NCBI RefSeq assembly: GCF_009905535.1
Contig: NZ_JAAALA010000009.1
Location: 62,001 to 126,000, forward strand
Source of the DNA: Caulobacter sp. SLTY
Lineage (GTDB): Bacteria > Pseudomonadota > Alphaproteobacteria > Caulobacterales > Caulobacteraceae
Length of the DNA stretch: 64,000 nucleotides
Direction: 5' to 3'
The translations under genes were made by a program, and so were the position numbers. Below are positions 1 through 9,471 of this stretch, in pieces (position 1 is the first letter of the stretch; the number at the start of each line of letters is the position of its first letter). The notes beneath the pieces are model-generated. The model did not search any database, was not told the DNA's origin, and saw only the letters and a program-made list of their open reading frames with translations.

Positions 1-1
1 C

Positions 2-2698
2 TCCGCCTGGGGGCTGATGCTGACCGGCAAGCTGGTCGAGGTGGACGAGCAGGCGACCAGCGACCTGCCGGGCTTCCTCAAGCGCGTCGCCGGCCGGGTC
101 GGGGAGCCGGTGATCCGGGCCGCCGTCGGCCAGGCCATCCGCATCATGGGCGAACAGTTCGTGCTGGGCCGCACCATCGAGGCGGCCATCGCCCGGGCCA
201 AGGGCGACGGGGATATCTGCAGCTTCGATATGCTGGGCGAAGGCGCCCGAACGGCGGCCGACGCCGAGCGCTATGAGAAGGCCTACGCCGAGGCCATCGC
301 CACGGTCGGGCGGCTGTCGGGCGGCCAGGGGCCAGAGGCAGGCCATGGCATCTCGGTGAAGCTCTCAGCCCTGTCGCCCCGCTATGAGGCGACGCAGGAA
401 GACCGGGTCTGGAGCGAGCTTTATCCGCGGGTGAAGCGGCTGGCGCTGATCGCGGCGAAGCACGACCTCAACTTCACCCTGGACGCCGAGGAGGCCGACC
501 GGCTGGTGATCTCGCTGAAGCTGCTGGAGCGGCTGGCCGGCGAGGCGGAGCTGGGCGATTGGACGGGCCTGGGCCTGGCCGTTCAGGCCTATCAGAAGCG
601 CTGCCCACAGGTGATCGCAGGGCTGGCGGAGCTGTCGAAGAAGACCGGTCGGCGGCTGATGGTGCGGCTGGTCAAGGGCGCCTACTGGGACAGCGAGATC
701 AAGCGGGCGCAGGTGAACGGCCGACCGGGCTATCCGGTCTACACGACCAAGAGCGCCACCGACCTGTCGTACCTCGTCTGCGCCAAGGCCCTGATCGACG
801 CGGCGCCCCACCTCTACGCCCAGTTCGCCACTCACAACGCCCACAGCCTGGCCGCCGTGCGCCGCATGGCCAAGGGCGCCGGGGTGAAGATCGAGTTCCA
901 GCGCCTGCATGGCATGGGCGAGGCGCTCTACAAGGCGGCCGACGACCTCTACGACGGGGTGCTGGTGCGGGCCTACGCCCCGGTCGGCGGCCATGAGGAT
1001 CTGCTGCCCTACCTGGTGCGCCGCCTGCTGGAGAACGGCGCCAACACCAGCTTCGTCCACGCCCTGCTCGACGAGCGGGTGCCGGCGGAGACGGTGGTGG
1101 TCGATCCCATCGCCGACATCACGGCGGTCGGGCCGGGACCGCACCGGAAGATTCCGCTGCCGGTCAACATCTATGGCGATCGGGCCAACTCCATGGGCAT
1201 CGACATCAGCGTGACCGAGGAGCGCGGGAGGCTGGTGAAGGCCATCGCAGGGTTGCCCGCGATCCAGGCCGGGACCGGCGAGGCGGTGCATAACCCGGCG
1301 ACGGGCGATGAGATCGGCACGGTCGGCGAGGCGACGAGCGCCGAGATCGACGCGGCCTTCGCGGCGGCGCGCAAGGCGCAAGGCGCCTGGGACGAAGCGG
1401 GCGGCATCGAGCGGGCCAAGGTCCTGCGGGCCATGGCCGACGCCCTGGAGGCCAACCGCGACCGGCTGATCGCCCTCTGCACGCGCGAGGCGGGCAAGAC
1501 CCTGAACGACGGCGTCGCCGAGGTGCGCGAGGCCGCCGACTTCTGCCGCTACTACGCCCGGCTGGCGGAGACCAGGTTCGCCGGGCCGGAGGTGCTGAAA
1601 GGCCCCGTCGGAGAGACCAACACTCTGGAGCTGCGCGGGCGCGGGGTGTTCGTCTGCATCAGTCCCTGGAACTTCCCCCTGGCCATTTTCACCGGCCAGG
1701 TCGCCGCTGCTCTCGCGGCCGGCAACGCGGTGATCGCCAAGCCGGCCGAACAGACGCCCCTGATCGCCGCCGAGGTGGTGGGCCTCTATCATGCCGCCGG
1801 GCTGGACAAGGCCCTGCTGGCCCTGACCCCCGGCCGGGGCGAGACGGTCGGCGCGGCCCTTGTGTCCCATCCGGGCTGCGATGGCGTGGCCTTCACCGGC
1901 GGCACGGAAACCGCCTGGCGGATCAATCAGAGCCTGGCCGCCCGGCGCGGACCGATCGTGCCCTTCATCGCCGAGACCGGCGGCCTGAACGGCATGTTCG
2001 TCGACACCACGGCTCAGCGCGAACAGGTGATCGACGACGTCATCCTCTCGGCCTTCGGCTCCGCCGGGCAGCGCTGCTCGGCGCTGCGGCTGCTGTTCCT
2101 GCCCAAGGATACGGCCGACGGGATCATCGAGGGGCTGATGGGGGCCATGGACGCCCTGGTGGTTGCCGACCCGGCCGATCCCAGGACCGACGTCGGGCCG
2201 GTGATCGACGAGGACGCGCGGAAGACCCTTGCCGACCACCTGGAGCGGCTGAAGCGCGAGGCCAAGGTGCTGAAAGTGCTGGAGGGACCGACGACCGGGA
2301 CCTTCTTCCCGCCGGTCCTGGCCGAGATTCCCACTGGCGACTTCCTGGATCGGGAGGTGTTCGGCCCGATCCTGCACATCGTCCGCTACGACCCCGAGAA
2401 GCTGGAGGCGGTGGCGACCGGCCTGGCGAACCGGGGTTATGGCCTGACCCTGGGCGTCCATTCCCGCATCGAGGCCTTCGCCGAACAGGTCAAGCGCCTG
2501 GTCCCGGCCGGCAACGTCTACGTTAACCGCTCGATCATCGGGGCGGTGGTCGGAGTCCAGCCGTTCGGCGGCCAGGGCCTGTCGGGCACCGGCCCCAAGG
2601 CCGGCGGGCCGGAGGCGTTGTCACGCTATGGCGTGGAGCGGGCGGTCAGCGTGAACATCACCGCGCAGGGCGGTGATCCGGCGCTGCTGAACCTGTAA
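2..2698 (+). CDS. putA: Bifunctional proline dehydrogenase / P5C dehydrogenase PutA (5' end outside window)
   Basis: Oxidises proline to glutamate in two steps: an FAD proline dehydrogenase, then an NAD glutamate-semialdehyde dehydrogenase. The reading frame is open to the left edge and reads SAWGLMLTGKL before the first ATG at 17, a typical PutA interior, so the N-terminus is missing. Counting from base 17, the PRODH barrel covers about residues 20-340 (LVKGAYWDSEIKRAQ, THNAHS, HGMGE, RAYAPVGGHEDLL). The aldehyde dehydrogenase half covers about 400-870, with PWNFPLAIFTGQ, the general-base Glu in ETGG near 653 and the catalytic Cys in GQRCSA near 687. Whether a ribbon-helix-helix DNA-binding domain exists cannot be judged here. 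Confidence 0.96.
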   Translation, partial: SAWGLMLTGKLVEVDEQATSDLPGFLKRVAGRVGEPVIRAAVGQAIRIMGEQFVLGRTIEAAIARAKGDGDICSFDMLGEGARTAADAERYEKAYAEAIATVGRLSGGQGPEAGHGISVKLSALSPRYEATQEDRVWSELYPRVKRLALIAAKHDLNFTLDAEEADRLVISLKLLERLAGEAELGDWTGLGLAVQAYQKRCPQVIAGLAELSKKTGRRLMVRLVKGAYWDSEIKRAQVNGRPGYPVYTTKSATDLSYLVCAKALIDAAPHLYAQFATHNAHSLAAVRRMAKGAGVKIEFQRLHGMGEALYKAADDLYDGVLVRAYAPVGGHEDLLPYLVRRLLENGANTSFVHALLDERVPAETVVVDPIADITAVGPGPHRKIPLPVNIYGDRANSMGIDISVTEERGRLVKAIAGLPAIQAGTGEAVHNPATGDEIGTVGEATSAEIDAAFAAARKAQGAWDEAGGIERAKVLRAMADALEANRDRLIALCTREAGKTLNDGVAEVREAADFCRYYARLAETRFAGPEVLKGPVGETNTLELRGRGVFVCISPWNFPLAIFTGQVAAALAAGNAVIAKPAEQTPLIAAEVVGLYHAAGLDKALLALTPGRGETVGAALVSHPGCDGVAFTGGTETAWRINQSLAARRGPIVPFIAETGGLNGMFVDTTAQREQVIDDVILSAFGSAGQRCSALRLLFLPKDTADGIIEGLMGAMDALVVADPADPRTDVGPVIDEDARKTLADHLERLKREAKVLKVLEGPTTGTFFPPVLAEIPTGDFLDREVFGPILHIVRYDPEKLEAVATGLANRGYGLTLGVHSRIEAFAEQVKRLVPAGNVYVNRSIIGAVVGVQPFGGQGLSGTGPKAGGPEALSRYGVERAVSVNITAQGGDPALLNL

Positions 2699-2787
2699 CG
2701 CTCCGCATGACTGAAAACCGCTTGGATGACCCTGGGCGGCCCGTGCGATAAGCTTTCAAACAAACGTTCGCAGCGAGGAAACCTACG

Positions 2788-3567
2788 ATGGCCTTCACCC
2801 CCTTTGACCTGACCGGCAAGGTCGCCCTTGTCACCGGAGCCAACGGCGGCATCGGGCTCGGCATGGCCGAGGGCCTGGCCCAGGCCGGCGCGGACGTCGT
2901 GGTCTGGGGCCAGAACCCGGAAAAGAACGCCGCCGCCGAGGCCCGGCTGAAAGCCATCGGCGGCAAGGTGATGGTCCGCCAGGTCAACGTCGGCGATGAG
3001 CAGGCGGTGGTCGATGGCGTGGCCGAGGCCCTGCAGGAGATGGGCCGGCTCGACTTCGTGGTCGCCAACGCCGGGGTGGGTAAGGGCGCGCCCTTCACTG
3101 AACAAACCACCGAGAACTGGCGCCGGGTCACCACCGTCAACCTGGACGCCGTGTTCTGGACCTTCCGCGAGGCCGCCAAGCACATGGTCGAGCGGGCCGA
3201 GGCCGGCGATCCGGGCGGCAGCCTGCTGGTCACCTCCTCGACCTCGGCCATCCACGGCGCTCCACGCAACCAGGCCTACGCCTCGACCAAGGCCGCCGTG
3301 CAGGCGATGATCCGCGGCCTGGCCGTGGAGTTCGCCCGCTACGGCATCCGCGCCAATGCGGTGCTGCCCGGCTGGATCCGCTCGGACATGACCGCCGGCG
3401 CCCAGGGCAATGACAAGTTCAATGAGAAGGTCATCAGCCGGGTGCCGATGCGCCGCTGGGGCGAGCCGGAGGATTTCGCCGGCCTGGCCGTCTACCTGGC
3501 CTCCGACGCCTCCCGCTTCCACACCGGCGACAGCCTCGTGATCGACGGCGGCTACACTATCTTCTGA
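2788..3567 (+). CDS. SDR family NAD(P)-dependent oxidoreductase
   Basis: A 259-residue classical short-chain dehydrogenase/reductase, cytoplasmic, substrate unknown. The Rossmann motif TGANGGIGLG lies at about residues 16-25, NAG follows the fourth strand, and the catalytic YASTK places Tyr164 and Lys168 after a serine-rich strand (VTSSTS). The C-terminal GDSLVIDGG stretch is typical of the family. AGGAAA sits about 8 bases before the ATG. It follows putA by 89 bases and may have its own promoter. Its stop codon overlaps the convergent gene at 3552 by 16 bases. Family certain; reaction not predictable. Confidence 0.92.
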   Translation: MAFTPFDLTGKVALVTGANGGIGLGMAEGLAQAGADVVVWGQNPEKNAAAEARLKAIGGKVMVRQVNVGDEQAVVDGVAEALQEMGRLDFVVANAGVGKGAPFTEQTTENWRRVTTVNLDAVFWTFREAAKHMVERAEAGDPGGSLLVTSSTSAIHGAPRNQAYASTKAAVQAMIRGLAVEFARYGIRANAVLPGWIRSDMTAGAQGNDKFNEKVISRVPMRRWGEPEDFAGLAVYLASDASRFHTGDSLVIDGGYTIF

Positions 3568-4031
3568 GGCGGATCGGCCTCAGGACCGGCGGGCGGGGTC
3601 ACGGCCAGCGGGCCGCCCTCTTCCCAGACGATGCCGGTGGCGCCGATGGCCAGGCAGGCGGCGTGCAGATCGCCGGCCAGCCGGCCGAAGGCGGCCGAGC
3701 GGCGGGCCTTGGTCTTGGCGAACATGCCGAGGTCCATGGAGATGACCACTCGCCAGCGGTCGTCCTCGGCCCCGCCATCCGGCCGGGTCTCGCCCTCAGG
3801 ACCGGTGGCCAGGGCGACGGCCACCCGCTTGCCCTCGTCATTATAGGCCAAGTCACTGAACCAGCCGAAGTCCTCGGCGAACGGCTCGCAGAACCCCCAG
3901 CCCCGCTCCGCGAGCGCCGGCCGCAGCGCCTGCTGCAGGGCCGCCCCGGCAATGCCGTTGACCGACTCGGCCAGATCCTCGGCCGCATCGCGCAAGGGCG
4001 CGGTGAAGGTCAATGTCCAGGCGGTGCTCAT
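3552..4031 (-). CDS. Conserved hypothetical protein, 159 residues
   Basis: I do not recognise this family. The start at 4031 gives MSTAWTLTFTAPLRD; an in-frame ATG at 4061 would add 10 residues, and neither has a strong ribosome binding site. The protein is acidic and soluble-looking, with no signal peptide or membrane segment. It has a repeated Gly-Trp/Phe pattern (RGWGFCEPFAEDFGWFSDL) and a central block of beta-strand character (RVAVALATGP, WRVVISMDLG). It follows trmL on the same strand, separated by a possible terminator, and converges on the SDR gene with overlapping stops. The codon usage matches the host genes, so it is probably real. Confidence 0.7.
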   Translation of the reverse strand: MSTAWTLTFTAPLRDAAEDLAESVNGIAGAALQQALRPALAERGWGFCEPFAEDFGWFSDLAYNDEGKRVAVALATGPEGETRPDGGAEDDRWRVVISMDLGMFAKTKARRSAAFGRLAGDLHAACLAIGATGIVWEEGGPLAVTPPAGPEADPPQKIV

Positions 4032-4093
4032 GCGGCGGGTCCCCGTTTTCCAGAGGATCACCCATCGTGGTTCACGGACCGTATCGGCGGATG

Positions 4094-4114
4094 AAAAAAC
4101 CTGGCCTAGAGGCC
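4094..4114 (-). terminator. Possible rho-independent terminator after trmL
   Basis: Read on the minus strand, a short GGCC-TCTA-GGCC hairpin spans the trmL stop codon and is followed by AGG and a run of six T. The stem is only four pairs, so it is weak. Confidence 0.4.
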
Positions 4115-4552
4115 GCCCGTCTGGCGCAGCGCCTCGAAGAGCCCGATCCCGGCGCTGACCGACAGGTTCAGCGAACGGGCGCCGGGCCGGATCGGGATCA
4201 CCACCCGCGCGTCCGCCGCGTCATGAACATGATTGGGCGCCCCGGCCGTCTCGCTGCCCATCAAAAGGGTGTCGCCGGGCTGAAAGGCGAAGTCGTTCAG
4301 CGGATTTGCCCCCTTGGTGGTGAACAACACCAGCCGGCCCGGCGCCCGCGCCGCCTGGAAGGCGTCCCAGTCGGCATGGCGGGTCATGTGGCCGAGCGGG
4401 CCGTAGTCGAGGGCGGCCCGCTTCATGGCCCGGTCGTCGAAGGTGAAGCCGACGGGCTCGATGACGTGCAGCGGCACCCCGAAACAGGCCGACAGCCGGA
4501 TGCAGGCGCCGACATTCTGGGGGATCTGGGGAGTGTAGAGGGCCAGGCGCAT
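4106..4552 (-). CDS. trmL: tRNA (cytidine(34)-2'-O)-methyltransferase TrmL
   Basis: A 148-residue SPOUT-class enzyme that 2'-O-methylates the wobble base (C34 or cmnm5U34) of the two tRNA-Leu isoacceptors, using SAM. The N-terminal LALYTPQIPQNVGACIRL is a family signature. The C-terminal trefoil-knot SAM site shows LMGSETAGAP and IPIRPGARSLNLSVSAGI, and the chain ends in FEALRQ as in E. coli TrmL. The length equals the minimal SPOUT dimer form without an extra RNA-binding domain. It lies 18 bases downstream of the serine hydrolase gene and could be co-transcribed with it. Confidence 0.95.
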   Translation of the reverse strand: MRLALYTPQIPQNVGACIRLSACFGVPLHVIEPVGFTFDDRAMKRAALDYGPLGHMTRHADWDAFQAARAPGRLVLFTTKGANPLNDFAFQPGDTLLMGSETAGAPNHVHDAADARVVIPIRPGARSLNLSVSAGIGLFEALRQTGGL

Positions 4553-4570
4553 CGGCCCAGTTACCGCCCT

Positions 4571-5809
4571 TCAGGCCAGGGCGGAATAGACCAGCGTCTT
4601 CAGCTCGCGCCGCAGGGGATAGAGCAGCGAGGGCGAAAGCTGGGTCATGAACACCAGGTGCAGCTTCTCGACCGGGTCGACGAAGAAGGAGGTGGTGAAC
4701 ATGCCGCCCCAGTAGAACTCGCCGGGCGAGCCGGGGATCATTGTCTTGGCCACGTCCTGGGTGACCGCGAAGCCAAGGCCGAAGCCGACCCCGGCGTTCT
4801 GGGTCTCGCTGAACATCGACTGCGACAGGGTCGAGAGGTCCGATTTGCCGGGCAGGTGGTTGAGGGTCATCAGCTCCAGGGTCTTGCGGCCGATGATCCG
4901 GACGCCGTCCAGGCTGCCGCCGTTGCCGAGCATCAGGCAGAAGCGGTGGTAGTCGAGGGCGGTGGAGACGAGGCCGCCGCCGCCGGAGACCAGGGTCGGG
5001 GGCTTGCGCCAGACGCTCTCGGACCCCCGGTCGTACATCACCCGGCCCAGCTCCGGCCCGGCCCAGGCGTAGCAGTCGGTCAGGCGGTCGGCCCTGCCGG
5101 CCGGGACGTGGAAGCCGGTGTCGTGCATTTTCAGCGGGCCAAAGATGGTCTCTTCCAGATGCTGGTCCAGCGGCCGGCCGGTCAGGCGCTGGATGACCGC
5201 GCCCAGCACATCGGTGGAGACCCCGTAGTTCCAGGCCTCGCCCGGCGAGAACTCCAGCGGGACCTTGGCCAGGTCGGCGACGAAGGCGTCCAGGTCGGCC
5301 GCCCCGTGCCAGTTCTCCACCGGCCCGGCGTTGGATGGCATGGCGCGGTAGGCGGCGTCGACGTTGCTGCGGTTCTGGAAGCCATACGTCAGCCCAGACG
5401 TGTGACGCAGCAGGTCCAGCATCCGCATAGGCGCGGCCGGCGGCCGGGTCATGAACGGCACGCCGCCGCCCCCGCCGGCATAGACGCCGACGCCCTTGAA
5501 CTCCGGCAGGACCTCCTCGACCGGGGTGTCCACCGCCACCTTGCCGTCCTCGACCAGCTTCATGAAGGCGACCGAGGTGACCGGTTTGGTCATGCTGGCG
5601 ATGCGGAACAGGCTGCCTTCGTCGATCGGGGCGGCGGCGCCCTCGCGCGCGGCGCCCTGGCTGGAGAGGTGGACGATCTCGCCGTCCCGCGCGATCAGCA
5701 GCTGGGCGTGGGGCAGGCGGCCGGTGTCGAGGTAGCGATGCTTGAGGAAAGCGTCGATGTCGCGCAGGCGGGCGGGGTCGAAGCCATGCTTTTCCGGCGC
5801 TGCGATCAT
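4571..5809 (-). CDS. Serine hydrolase, class C beta-lactamase / esterase EstB family
   Basis: A 412-residue penicillin-binding-fold hydrolase, probably an esterase or amidase rather than a true beta-lactamase. SMTK (in FRIASMTKPVTSVA) supplies the nucleophilic Ser and the Lys. The usual Tyr motif appears as NYGVSTDVLG, which is the esterase form and not YSN. No signal peptide is visible, so it is probably cytoplasmic. GGGAAGAG precedes the ATG. It is transcribed away from the GST-MFS pair; the shared upstream region holds a TTGTCGTACAA palindrome at 5884, suggesting control by the FCD regulator at 10509. The substrate is unknown. Confidence 0.9.
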   Translation of the reverse strand: MIAAPEKHGFDPARLRDIDAFLKHRYLDTGRLPHAQLLIARDGEIVHLSSQGAAREGAAAPIDEGSLFRIASMTKPVTSVAFMKLVEDGKVAVDTPVEEVLPEFKGVGVYAGGGGGVPFMTRPPAAPMRMLDLLRHTSGLTYGFQNRSNVDAAYRAMPSNAGPVENWHGAADLDAFVADLAKVPLEFSPGEAWNYGVSTDVLGAVIQRLTGRPLDQHLEETIFGPLKMHDTGFHVPAGRADRLTDCYAWAGPELGRVMYDRGSESVWRKPPTLVSGGGGLVSTALDYHRFCLMLGNGGSLDGVRIIGRKTLELMTLNHLPGKSDLSTLSQSMFSETQNAGVGFGLGFAVTQDVAKTMIPGSPGEFYWGGMFTTSFFVDPVEKLHLVFMTQLSPSLLYPLRRELKTLVYSALA

Positions 5810-5883
5810 CGGCTCTTCCCTTCCCCTGGAGCGGCTCTGGCGGCCGGTCGTTCAGCGAAACTTGTATCACTATTGCCGACAAA

Positions 5884-5894
5884 TTGTCGTACAA
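5884..5894. promoter_or_regulatory. GntR/FCD operator-type palindrome TTGTCGTACAA
   Basis: A perfect TTGT-N3-ACAA palindrome lies between the divergent serine hydrolase and GST genes. A degenerate TTGCCGACAA adjoins it at 5873-5882, and TTGACA, a possible -35 for the GST operon, lies at 5901-5906. The same 11-mer occurs at 11360 and, inverted, at 13847. FadR-subfamily regulators typically bind TNGT-N3-ACNA. Confidence 0.65.
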
Positions 5895-5952
5895 AGATTT
5901 TTGACATCGAGCGCCGCGCGGGACAAGAACGGCCAAGGGGAGACCAGCACCG

Positions 5953-6570
5953 ATGATCGAACTCTACCATTGCGATGATGCGCGCTCGTTCCGCGCCCTG
6001 TGGGCGCTGGAGGAGATGGGGCTGCCCTACAGGCTGCACCTGCTGCCGTTCCCGCCGCGCATCCTCTCGCCCGGCTACCTGGACCTCAACCCGCTGGGCA
6101 CCATCCCGCTGATGCTCGACGGGGAGATACGGATGACCGAATCGGCGGCCATCCCGCAGTACCTGGCCACCCGCTATGGCCCCACGCCCCTGGCCGTGGG
6201 ACCGGAAGAGGCCGACTACGGCCTGTGGCTCGACTGGCTGCACCGGGGCGAGGCGACCCTGACCTTCCCGCAGACCATCGTGCTCCGCTACACCCGGCTG
6301 GAGCCCAAGGAGAGGCGGCTGCAACAGGCGGCCGACGACTATGCCCAGTGGTTCGTCTCGCGCCTGCGTCATGTGACGCGCGCCCTGAGTGACCGCGAAT
6401 GGCTCTGCGCCGGGCGGTTCACCATGGCCGACATCAGCGTCGGCTACGCCCTGCTGCTGGCCCGCAACCTCGGCCTCGATGGAAAATTCAGCCCCGAGGT
6501 CGCCGCCTACTGGGCGCGGCTCAGCGTCCGGCCGGGCTTCCTGGCCGCCAAGGCGGCGCAAGGGGAATGA
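5953..6570 (+). CDS. Glutathione S-transferase family protein
   Basis: A 205-residue cytoplasmic GST. The N-terminal thioredoxin-like domain (about 1-78) starts MIELYHCDDARSFRALWALEE and has the cis-Pro and Glu-Ser glutathione-binding pattern (GTIPLM, TESAAI). The alpha-helical C-terminal domain contains the conserved FTMADISVGYAL capping motif. It overlaps the next gene by four bases (ATGA), so the two are translationally coupled. Its partner is a transporter and the divergent gene is a hydrolase, so a role in uptake and processing of a small hydrophobic compound is plausible but inferred. Confidence 0.92.
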   Translation: MIELYHCDDARSFRALWALEEMGLPYRLHLLPFPPRILSPGYLDLNPLGTIPLMLDGEIRMTESAAIPQYLATRYGPTPLAVGPEEADYGLWLDWLHRGEATLTFPQTIVLRYTRLEPKERRLQQAADDYAQWFVSRLRHVTRALSDREWLCAGRFTMADISVGYALLLARNLGLDGKFSPEVAAYWARLSVRPGFLAAKAAQGE

Positions 6571-7847
6571 GCCAGACCCCCGCTCAACATAGTCCCGGCT
6601 ATGCCCGACTGGTGCTGGCCATGTTGCTGGTGGTCTACACCTTCAACTGGCTAGACCGGCAGATCCTCGGAATTCTCGCCCCGGCCATCAAGGCCGACCT
6701 CGGGCTCTCCAACACTCAGCTGGGCGCCCTGGGCGGCATCGCCTTCGCCGCCCTCTATTCCACCCTGGCCATTCCCTTGGCCCTGCTGGCGGACCGGACC
6801 AGCCGCACCTGGGTGATCACCGCCTCGCTGACCGTTTGGAGCGGCTTCACCGCCCTCTGCGGGATGGCGACCGGCTTCTGGCAGCTGTTCCTGTTCCGGG
6901 TCGGCGTCGGGGTGGGCGAGGCCGGCGGGGTGGCGCCCAGCTACGCCCTGATCTCGCAGTACTTTCCCCCTGAGCGCCGGGCCCAGGCCCTGGCCATCTA
7001 TTCGATGGGCATTCCGGCCGGGCTGGCTGCCGGCGTCCTGCTGGGCGCGGCCATCGCCAAGGCCGTCGACTGGCGCGCGGCCTTCGTGGTCATCGGCTTG
7101 GCGGGAGTGGTCATCGCCCCGATCTTCCGGCTGGTGGTCAAGGAGCCGCCCAAGGTCGCGGCCCCGACCGGAAGCAGCGTGGGCGTGGGCGCGGTGTTCG
7201 CCATCCTGTCCCGCAAGCCCAGCTTCTGGCTGATGGCCTTCGCCGCCGCGATGAGCAGCCTGACCGGCTATGGCCTGGCCTTCTGGACCCCGTCCATCGC
7301 CATGCAGACCTTCGGGTTCGACCTGACCACCACCTCCTACTTCTTCGGCTCCCTGCTGCTGGTCGGCGGGGTGACCGGGGTGCTGGCCGGCGGGGTGATC
7401 GCCGACAAGCTGGGCCGCGCCGACCGGGGCGCCTACGCGAAGCTGTCGGCCTTCGCCTGGCTGATCACCGCGCCGCTGTTCGTGGCCGGCTTCCTGTCGC
7501 CCTCGCCGGTGGTCGCCTGGCTGTTGCTGGTAATCCCCAACGGCATGACCCTGGTCTTCGTCGGCCCGCTGACTACGGCGGTGCAGCACCTGGTGCCCGC
7601 CCACATGCGGGCGACCGCGGCCGCCTGCTTCCTGTTCATCAACAACCTGATCGGGATCGGCGGCGGGTCCTGGCTGATGGGCGGCATCAGCGATGTGATG
7701 ACCCCCCACTTCGGCGCCGAGGCGCTGAAGTACTCAGCCGTGGCGGTGGCAGGCTTCTACCTGGTGGCGGCGCTGCTGGGGGCGCTCGCGGTCAGGCCCC
7801 TGCGCCGCGACTGGGTGGATGACGTGGCGGCTCAGCCCGCCCCGTAG
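6567..7847 (+). CDS. MFS transporter
   Basis: A 426-residue inner-membrane major facilitator with about 12 hydrophobic segments. The start at 6567 (MSQTPAQHS) is fixed by the ATGA overlap with the GST stop; longer in-frame reading would run through the GST gene in another frame. It begins with [27 protein letters not shown], typical of the Spinster-like/ACS branch that often carries organic anions or aromatic acids. The loop-2 signature is LADRTSR. It probably imports a substrate handled by the neighbouring ligase and hydrolases. The stop overlaps that of the convergent acyl-CoA ligase by 16 bases. Confidence 0.9.
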   Translation: MSQTPAQHSPGYARLVLAMLLVVYTFNWLDRQILGILAPAIKADLGLSNTQLGALGGIAFAALYSTLAIPLALLADRTSRTWVITASLTVWSGFTALCGMATGFWQLFLFRVGVGVGEAGGVAPSYALISQYFPPERRAQALAIYSMGIPAGLAAGVLLGAAIAKAVDWRAAFVVIGLAGVVIAPIFRLVVKEPPKVAAPTGSSVGVGAVFAILSRKPSFWLMAFAAAMSSLTGYGLAFWTPSIAMQTFGFDLTTTSYFFGSLLLVGGVTGVLAGGVIADKLGRADRGAYAKLSAFAWLITAPLFVAGFLSPSPVVAWLLLVIPNGMTLVFVGPLTTAVQHLVPAHMRATAAACFLFINNLIGIGGGSWLMGGISDVMTPHFGAEALKYSAVAVAGFYLVAALLGALAVRPLRRDWVDDVAAQPAP

Positions 7848-9415
7848 GCCGCCCGCAGGCCGAGCTTGTCGATCTTGCCGGTCGAGGCCAGGGGCATGGC
7901 CGGCAGGCGGACCACCGCGTCGGGAACCCACCAGGAGGCGACCCGGCCACGCACGGTGTCGAGCAGAGCCTGGTCGGTGATCTCCATGCCCTCGCGCAGC
8001 TCGACCAACAGGATCGGCCGTTCGCTCCATTTGGGGTCGGCGCGGCCGATCACGGCGGCCAGCGACACCTGCGGCAGTTCGCAGACGATGGCCTCGATCT
8101 CGGCCGGGTTGATCCATTCGCCGCCGGACTTGATCAGGTCCTTGGCCCGGCCGGTGATGGTCAGGCCGCCGTCCTGGTCGATGCGGGCCAGATCGCCGGT
8201 GTCGAACCAGCCGTCGGCGTCGACCACGGGCTTGGTCTGGCCGAAGTAGCGCTCGATCACCGCCGCGCCGCGCACATAGAGCCGGCCCTCCTGGTCGCGC
8301 TGTTCGGTCAGCGGGGCGCCGGCCTCGTCAGCCAGCATCAGGTCGACGCCCAGGGCCGGGCGGCCGGATACCGAAGCCGGGCGGTCCGGGTCGCTGAGGA
8401 TGCTGAACACGCCCACCGGCGACAGCTCGGTCATCCCCCAACTGTTCTGGACCACCACGCCCAGCTGCTTCTCCAGCCGCTCCATCAGGGCCGGCGGGGT
8501 GGGGGCGCCGCCCAGGATGACCCTCTGGAGCGAGGGCAGGGCCATGCCGCTGGCGTCCAGGTATTCGCAGAGGCCGAGGAAGACGGTCGGCACCCCAACG
8601 GCGATGGTCACGCCCTCGTCCGCAATGAGCTTGGCCAGGCTCTCCCCATCGGTGCGGCGGCCGGGCAGGACCATTTTGCTGCCGGCCGCCGGCAGGGCGA
8701 AGGGCAGGCCCCAGGCGCTGGCGTGGAACAGCGGCACGACCGGCATGACCACATCGACCGTGCGGGCGCCCAGCACGTCGGCCTGCAGCATCTTCAGCGT
8801 ATGCAGCAAGCTCGAGCGGTGGGTGTAGGTCACCCCCTTGGGCGCCCCCGTGGAGCCGGAGGTGAAGCAGAGGCCGGACGGGGCGGTCTCGTCGAAGTCG
8901 CCCCAGATGACGGCGCCGTCCGCGGCCGCGACCAAGGTTTCGAGCGGCTCGACAGTGGCGCGGGCGTGGCCGGCGGAGGGCTCGCCGTCGATGACCAGGA
9001 CGCGATCGACGCCGGGGGCCTCATCCACGGCGGCGAGGGCCAGGGGCAACAGGTCGGCGCTGACAATCACGATCTTCGACTCCGACTGGCCGAGCATCCA
9101 GCCGAGTTGCGTCGCGGTCAGGCGGGGATTGAGCGTGTGACAGACCGCCCCCATGCCCATGATGGCGAACCAGGCCTCGACATGCTGCTGGGTGTTCCAG
9201 GCCAGTGTGGCGACGCGGTCGCCCCTCTTCACCCCGAAGCCGGCCAGCACGGCGGAGGTGCGGCGGGCGCGGGCGCGCAACTCGGCGTAACCGAGGCGGG
9301 CGTTGTCCTGTCCCTCGCGCGCGGTGACGACCTGCGTCCTTGGATGCCATTTGGCGGCGTGGTCGAGGATGCGGTCGAGCGTCAGGGGGAAGGATTGAAT
9401 GGCGCCGTCGATCAT
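7832..9415 (-). CDS. Acyl-CoA synthetase (AMP-forming), medium/long-chain type
   Basis: A 527-residue ANL-superfamily ligase that activates a carboxylic acid to its CoA thioester through an acyl-AMP. The P-loop reads [16 protein letters not shown] (about 177-192). NSWGMTEL is the acyl-adenylate motif, [12 protein letters not shown] carries the ribose-binding Asp, and [14 protein letters not shown] is the hinge. [10 protein letters not shown] holds the catalytic Lys near the C-terminus. The start MIDGAIQSF at 9415 gives the normal family length. It lies 56 bases behind the serine hydrolase in the GntR operon, so it probably acts on an acid released by that hydrolase or imported by the local transporters. 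Confidence 0.93.
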   Translation of the reverse strand: MIDGAIQSFPLTLDRILDHAAKWHPRTQVVTAREGQDNARLGYAELRARARRTSAVLAGFGVKRGDRVATLAWNTQQHVEAWFAIMGMGAVCHTLNPRLTATQLGWMLGQSESKIVIVSADLLPLALAAVDEAPGVDRVLVIDGEPSAGHARATVEPLETLVAAADGAVIWGDFDETAPSGLCFTSGSTGAPKGVTYTHRSSLLHTLKMLQADVLGARTVDVVMPVVPLFHASAWGLPFALPAAGSKMVLPGRRTDGESLAKLIADEGVTIAVGVPTVFLGLCEYLDASGMALPSLQRVILGGAPTPPALMERLEKQLGVVVQNSWGMTELSPVGVFSILSDPDRPASVSGRPALGVDLMLADEAGAPLTEQRDQEGRLYVRGAAVIERYFGQTKPVVDADGWFDTGDLARIDQDGGLTITGRAKDLIKSGGEWINPAEIEAIVCELPQVSLAAVIGRADPKWSERPILLVELREGMEITDQALLDTVRGRVASWWVPDAVVRLPAMPLASTGKIDKLGLRAAYGAG

Positions 9416-9471
9416 ACGCTGTCCTGTGGGGCTGTGCCCCCGTGGGGCTGGGGCTGGTGGGAGGACGGCGG

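Noticed and set aside
365-2461. Long open frame on the minus strand across putA
   Set aside because: It is antisense to a clearly conserved enzyme; its composition (His, Gln, Gly, Arg rich) is that of the complementary frame of GC-rich coding DNA.
4013-5956. Open plus-strand frame of 647 codons
   Set aside because: It runs opposite trmL and the serine hydrolase, both of which have family motifs. The product has no recognisable domain.
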